Source: Botryotinia globosa
Lineage: Eukaryota; Ascomycota; Leotiomycetes; Helotiales; Sclerotiniaceae
Direction of reading: 5' to 3'
Assembly (NCBI GenBank): GCA_014898425.1
Contig: RCSZ01000006.1
Location: 1,860,001 to 1,924,000, forward strand
Length of the DNA stretch: 64,000 nucleotides
The notes under the pieces are model-generated. The model ran no database searches. It saw nothing but the letters and a program-made list of their open reading frames with translations, and was not told the DNA's origin. Positions 59,129-64,000 of this stretch are shown piece after piece. Within the stretch, counting starts at the first letter, position 1. Each line of letters opens with the position of its first letter. The position numbers and the translations under genes are program-made.

Positions 59129-61279
59129 ATGTCCCAACCAATCCATGGCTCCAAGGAATCATTAGAGTCCGATGTAGATGAAATGAACCATTCAGATTCG
59201 ATGAATGCAACCGGCAAGAAAGCCGGTGAAAAGAAACGAGGTACGGACGAGTCAGGCAGATTTACAAGAACCGATGTCTTCGCCATCCGTTCAATTCAAG
59301 ATTCCATCTAACTTTCATAGTATCCCGTGCTGGAACTCGCAGTGTATCGTCTTTAAGCCCTGCCCAGTACGTACAGAATTTCATGATGCTTTCTTGATGT
59401 GATGCTTTCGAGCAGATCAAGCATACTATCTTTATTCTTTCATTGAATTTTGTTAATTAATTTGTATCAGGCTAGCAAGGAAAAGGGCCAACGATCGTGA
59501 AGCACAGCGGAACATTAGATTGAGAACCAAGGTGCGGCAAACTACTTCATGGTCCATTTCAACCTCAGGTGGAGATACTTGACCAGGTCTCACATCCAAA
59601 ATTCATTGAATTGGTTTGTTGACAATAAATGTAGGAGCATATTGAGAGATTGGAGGCCCGTATTGAAGAGCTTACCCGCGGTCGTGAATCTGGTGGAGAG
59701 CTCGAAGAGGCGCGGAAGCGCAATGAGGAATTAGAGCGAGAAGTAAGACAATTGACTGAAAGTCTGGCACAGTTGAGGGACGATGATAGTTCGAGTACGT
59801 ATGGACATGAAATTTTCTCAAATTTGCAGTTGAATTTTGAAATTGAGCCTCTACGCGTATTCTTGAAATTTTGGGAGGGAAGGGCCAAGGTGTCTGTAAA
59901 TTCCTCGGATGTCAAAGTTGGCGCCATCAAGCAATTCCAGACACTGAAGCATATGTCAAGGACATGGAGAGATAGTTGTTTGTTCAAATATTGCCTGAAT
60001 ATGTGTGATTTTGACATGCTTTAAACTTCTCAACTTCTTCAATGAGTCATTATTTCCCAAGGCTAACCAAAAGCCACATAAGGTTCGGATCGATCTTCTA
60101 TGTTGAACCTTGGACAAACTGCAATTATGCCTGGCTCGTCAGCACGAGATGTCCGTCCAGCAATGGCCTCAACTAGTTCTATTAGCTCCAGAGCAGGGTG
60201 GTACCAACCACTACCTCCGAGAAATCCATCTGGTACTAACAGGCACTCATTCAGGATGTCATTCGGGCCTATGGATATGTCAGCACCAATATCTGGGCCA
60301 GCTTCCACCAGTGCTTTGGATGAGACTAATCGATTTTCATATTTTGATCTAATTCCCGCTGTAAATTTCAATGATGGTACCGCAGTCCAGTTTCTTCGAT
60401 TAAAGTTCAGTCTCTTTTGAATGTTTAAAATAATGACAGTTTATAGTAGGCAATTGGGCTCCGAGATCTATTCCATCAGATATCATTCAAGATTCTCGCC
60501 TAGCTACCCCGCAGCCGCGGTCTCTGGTACCACAAAGTCTTACATCTCCAGTCAGACAAACAATACCGGCCTCGTTGCCGCCATTTCAGTCACTTCAGCC
60601 TTGGGCTCTACCCATACTCAACACATCGACACCGACGTGTGGGGTTGACACATATTTAATGAATATCATAAATGGACAAAAAGAACTCGCAAGACAGGGA
60701 GCACCCGAAGCTCAAATCATTGGACCCTCTCAGCCTAGTATGAAGGCGCTTATCTACCCTGATGACCCAAATCAGACGCACGTGGTCTCTACAGTCATTT
60801 CGAATCTTCTTACAAATCTTGCCGTCAAAGGTCTCGCCGAACGTGCAGGCTGCCTCTATTTGATGTATCACATTTGCCAATGGCAAATCTATCCCTCATC
60901 GTCGACGTACGGAAATTTGACAGATTGGACTTCACCTCGAACATCCCAGCTCATTACAGCTCATCCCTTGTGGGCAGATTCTATACTCTGGGGCAAACTG
61001 AAAGATAGGGTAATTGAAAAGCAAGATGTTTATGCCAACGAAGATTTTCAGAATGCATATATACTTTGCATCAATGCCAATTGGCCACGTCCGGATCTGG
61101 AAGCATTTAGGTTCGAAGGTGACGATATATTTATTACAGAAGAGTTCGAGAACCACATCAAAACTCTGTCAAACTGGAGCTTGGACGAAAGATTTGCTGC
61201 TAGATATCCCGAACTAGCACCTTTGGTGAAAATATCCGGACTGGGGGAAATAGGATTGCAAGGACCCTACGTATTTTAA
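59129..61279 (+). CDS. bZIP transcription factor with DUF3425 domain
   Basis: Five exons, 59129-59240, 59476-59531, 59635-59794, 60083-60376 and 60450-61279, give 483 residues. The basic region (about 39-57, RKRANDREAQRNIRLRTK) joins the zipper EHIERLEARIEEL and a longer heptad stretch to about 105. A Ser/Pro-rich linker (about 110-270) precedes DUF3425 (about 300-470), recognised by GLAERAGCLYLMYHICQWQIYP, HPLWADSILWGKLKDRVIEKQ and CINANWPRP. This two-part layout is a known fungal regulator type, often beside secondary-metabolism or stress genes. The fourth intron (GTACCG donor at 60377) has a weak donor and its exact borders are the least certain part. Confidence 0.85.
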
Positions 61280-61530
61280 TGAGAATAGTTTACGAAGCAT
61301 CGGCGTTATTAGACCACAAATGGGTTCATGAAGGCATGAAAATGCCAAGGAAATTTGTGGTGGGAAATATGGACATAAAAAGAAACGTCAGCCACCACTT
61401 CGAGTATAATTAATAAACTTTATCATATGAATTGCATCGAGATTGTGATGAACTCTAAAACCACCATGTAGTTGTTCCAAAGAAAGCATACAAGAAGAGG
61501 TACATATAAAGACAGAGATATAATGATGAG
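61280..61530. other. 3' flank of the bZIP gene
   Basis: Ordinary intergenic DNA up to the first TIR element. Confidence 0.4.
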
Positions 61531-61532
61531 TA

Positions 61533-61898
61533 CAGAAAAACTTGACTATACCGAACTGGGATATATCGAAATCTTGGATATAACGGACTTTTTTTCTCTC
61601 TCTGAAATTTATATAGGAATACCGGATTTTTAGATATACTGGAATATTAAATACCTTTTTTGTAAATTTGATATAAATTTTGGTGGTAAATTTGATTGAA
61701 TAAGTTTTTTTTTCTGATTAATAAGTTTAATTTGTTTTATTTACATAATTTTTTGGGGGAAAATATTAGAATATAAAGCTGCAATCAGATATAAATTTTA
61801 ATCAGGAAACTTAGGCTATCATTTTTTATACCAGAATCTTTTTTTATATCGGATTTGATTGATTGAAAATTTCAGTCCGGTATAATCAAGTTCTTTTG
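61533..61898. mobile_element. MITE-like element A with TIRs and TA target sites
   Basis: 366 bp. The left end (61533 on) reads CAGAAAAACTTGACTATACC; the reverse complement of the right end reads CAAAAGAACTTGATTATACC. The first 28 bases pair with four mismatches, all transitions. TA lies directly outside both ends (61531-61532 and 61899-61900), the target duplication of Tc1/mariner/pogo elements. The inside is AT-rich with long T runs and no coding frame. This fits a non-autonomous element whose ends have decayed. Confidence 0.78.
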
Positions 61899-62101
61899 TA
61901 CCTATATTTACGAGACTACTAATCTTCGTAATTGGCCGGCCATGTAGATCTTATTCCGGCTCACCCTAACAAACTCTATTGTGCTGCCCGTTATGCTACT
62001 TGAGATGGATGGCAAAAACAGAGGAAGATCTGTATAGCAGTATAACGAGCTAAGTTGGTGTAATGTGTATAAACGTTTTCGAGTTGTATAGTAACCGTGT
62101 A

Positions 62102-62497
62102 CAGCTATTCGTCGAACACCAAAATCACATCAAAAATAGTCATTTTGCTCTATTTATAATAATAGAAAACAAATATTAAAAATTATTATATTGAATCAAA
62201 ATTTCTTAAATATAAGACTATTATTATTTATAAGATTGAATTAATATTAAAGAAAAAGTTCTTGATTTTCGTTTATTTTATTAATAAATTTCAACATTTT
62301 GAATTTACATTAGCTTTTTATATAAACTTTATAATCAATAAAAATACTAAAAACAAATAAACTTATTTTTATTAAAATATAATTAAAATTAAAGAAATTA
62401 ATATAAGATTTATTATATATAAATTACAATTTTATAGAAAAATATATTGATAATTTATATAAGTTTTGGTGCGATTTTGATATTCGATGAACAACTA
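62102..62497. mobile_element. MITE-like element B with TIRs, very AT-rich core
   Basis: 396 bp. The left arm begins CAGCTATTCGTCGAACACCA; the reverse complement of the right arm begins TAGTTGTTCATCGAATATCA. Over 34 bases the arms differ at eight places, all transitions. Outside the ends lie TA (left) and TG (right), the latter one transition from TA. The core (about 62150-62460) is almost only A and T. This fits a second TA-target element heavily mutated from C:G to T:A. Confidence 0.75.
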
Positions 62498-63492
62498 TGC
62501 CCTAGTATTGTATTTACATGTATATAGTTAATAAGCTTTGATTGAAAGGAAGAATTGAAACATTAAATTACTTGATATAAATTATACATTGAAAATACCT
62601 ATGTATCGATATTTCAATACTTAATTTGATAATAAATCGTGTTCCATCTAATTATAGATAGTATTTCAAATGTAACAAATTATAGACTTTTTTTATCGAG
62701 ATATATATACCTATATATATCTCTATATATCCATCATTTAGTCGATAATAATGATTATCTGATTTGAAATTGCAGATCGAGAGGGAGTTTGTCTCGGTAG
62801 TGGAAATAAGTGCGGGTACCTATTAATTAGATGTAGTAGATCTTGTATGAGGGGTTATACGAGGAAAATCTTGTTTTGATGACAAAGCTATATGTGAAGA
62901 TCATAACCGAGGCACCTAGTAGATCTGAGAACTTACGCTTGTCACTTGGATTAAAGCTTGAGACTGTTTGGAGGGGATATCGGTGCAGTTTCGTAGGGCT
63001 GGGGCGATACAAGATCATGAACGAAAGGAGGATATCAGATGGTTGGATCACGTGTTGACGCGACAGGAAACCCCACAGTTTGGTAGATGGTGCGCTTTCT
63101 TATCTGGTTGTTTGATAGGAACTGATCAGAGCAGACAACGATATCATGAATTGAAGAGAACGAGAATGAAAGACGAGAAATAGGGAGAGGAATAGTGATA
63201 AGAGGTTCGATTTAGAAATGAAAGTTTCAATTGCAGTACCTATTCAACGATGCCTTAAATGCGACGAGAAACCGTATCGAAACTCGAAACGCGTCAATAT
63301 TTTTCTAATTCTCTTTCATGAGTGAATTCTTGATGGATTAACTTGATTTCTTTGCATGCTCATCAGCGATACTTAGCTAATTATTTTCCCGGATTTGAAC
63401 TCGAGATTCTCTTCCATAAACGATACATTTGTACCATTTCGGTGTTGATAGCATCAACGAAACCCTAGATTGCATTCCAACAGAATCCCATC
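62498..63492. other. AT-rich flank, then promoter region of the last gene
   Basis: 62500-62760 is AT-rich with an ATATATATACCTATATATATC-like run at 62701-62725, possibly more decayed repeat. 62760-63492 returns to normal composition. Short frames at 62843-63183 have no recognisable content. Confidence 0.45.
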
Positions 63493-64000
63493 ATGCCTCG
63501 CACTTCGCATAATGAGGATGGAATGAGCACAGAAGATGAGGGCTTTGAGCGGAGACCCGATAAGATAAATGCACTACTTGCAGACGGTGGGTTGATCAGA
63601 TGTGTTTCTAATACATGCACTAATTATTCTTCAGAGGTTCTTTCAATCTCCGACGACGAGGATGATAACGAATCCGAACCGAAACTCTCCAATGCCGACA
63701 AGAAAGGCAAACGTAAAGCTCTTGAGCAAGTGGAATGGTCAGACGATGATGAAGAAGAAAACCCTTACGAAAAATTCAAGAAGAGGAAGTCCGAAAAACG
63801 CAAGAAGCTGAATGCACAAAAGAAACGTATAAAGGAGCGAGCAAAAGATGCGAAGCAGGCGAAGGAGAAGGGAGGCTCGTCCAGAACAAACGAAAGGGTA
63901 TGGGGCGACGATTCGGATTATGAAATGGACGATGAAATCCCCGAATATTTACAACTTAGACGGAGAGAATTCGATACGAATCTAGAAAAAATGAAGAGCG
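63493..64000 (+). CDS. 5' part of a charged nuclear-looking protein, possibly SNF2-family
   Basis: Exons 63493-63586 and 63635 to beyond 64000, about 153 residues visible. It opens MPRTSHNEDGMSTEDEGFE. The visible part is extremely rich in Asp, Glu, Lys and Arg with alternating acidic (SISDDEDDNESEP) and basic (KKRKSEKRKKLN) blocks, then EIPEYLQLRRREFD. The last block resembles N-terminal regions of fungal SNF2-type DNA repair ATPases, but no helicase motif lies within the window, so the family is a guess. It has bipartite NLS-like stretches. Confidence 0.65.
   Translation, partial: MPRTSHNEDGMSTEDEGFERRPDKINALLADGGLIRCVSNTCTNYSSEVLSISDDEDDNESEPKLSNADKKGKRKALEQVEWSDDDEEENPYEKFKKRKSEKRKKLNAQKKRIKERAKDAKQAKEKGGSSRTNERVWGDDSDYEMDDEIPEYLQLRRREFDTNLEKMKS

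Noticed and set aside
62150..62460. Nuclear copy of mitochondrial DNA, because of the extreme AT content
   Set aside because: No mitochondrial gene or tRNA is recognisable and the stretch lies between paired inverted repeats, which explains it better.
63390..63420. Minus-strand GTTCAAATCC-like box suggesting a tRNA
   Set aside because: The T-stem fails at several pairs and no cloverleaf can be drawn.

Overview
The window is nuclear DNA of a filamentous ascomycete (Pezizomycotina). The evidence is short spliceosomal introns (about 45-100 nt, donors mostly GTATGT/GTAAGT/GTGAGT, acceptors YAG) in most genes, an RID/Masc1-type cytosine methyltransferase, a HET-domain gene, a bZIP-DUF3425 factor and a FAS1-domain surface protein. 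A Leotiomycete of the Botrytis/Sclerotinia kind is my guess from general appearance, not something the sequence proves. There are no operons. Exons were joined by hand from splice signals, reading frame and family conservation, and every complete multi-exon model closes on a whole number of codons.

Layout: 0-1.4 kb GNAT acetyltransferase (-, runs off the left end). 1.9-3.4 kb secreted FAS1 protein (-). 4.3-6.1 kb glutamate decarboxylase (+). 7.1-9.3 kb SRP receptor alpha (-), sharing a 372-bp divergent promoter with a YIF1-type ER-Golgi protein (9.6-10.8 kb, +). 12.1-15.7 kb RID-like DNA methyltransferase (-). 17.5-18.2 kb peptidyl-tRNA hydrolase 2 (+). 19.3-20.1 kb Cys-rich unknown protein (-). 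21.2-23.3 kb MFS transporter (+). 23.9-25.5 kb DOMON/cytochrome b561 protein (-). 28.3-31.2 kb large intronless unknown gene (+). 32.3-33.9 kb alkaline ceramidase in eight exons (-). 35.0-35.8 kb cytochrome b5-domain protein with a Gln-Asn repeat (+). 36.4-37.3 kb WW-domain protein (-). 38.3-40.4 kb HET-domain protein (-). 42.6-43.8 kb KpsF/GutQ-like sugar-phosphate isomerase (-). 43.8-48.6 kb gene-free and rich in simple repeats. 48.6 kb 63-residue membrane protein (+). 49.8-51.1 kb secreted alpha/beta hydrolase (+). 51.7-53.5 kb Dal5-type MFS permease (-). 54.6-55.1 kb hotdog thioesterase (-). 55.7-57.1 kb RluA/Pus9-type pseudouridine synthase (+). 59.1-61.3 kb bZIP-DUF3425 factor (+). 61.5-62.5 kb two short inverted-repeat elements in an AT-rich island. 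63.5 kb to the end: 5' part of a charged nuclear-looking protein (+).

Themes: secretory-pathway genes (SRP receptor, YIF1, ceramidase) are mixed with accessory genes (MFS, secreted hydrolase, HET, bZIP-DUF3425). The most distinctive combination is an RID-type methyltransferase, known in Neurospora to be needed for repeat-induced point mutation, in the same window as two decayed TIR elements whose paired arms differ almost only by transitions, as RIP would produce. No new multigene system is evident. The best novelty candidates are the two TIR elements, the bacterial-type SIS isomerase, the unknown 987-residue protein, and the cytochrome b5 protein with a prion-like repeat.
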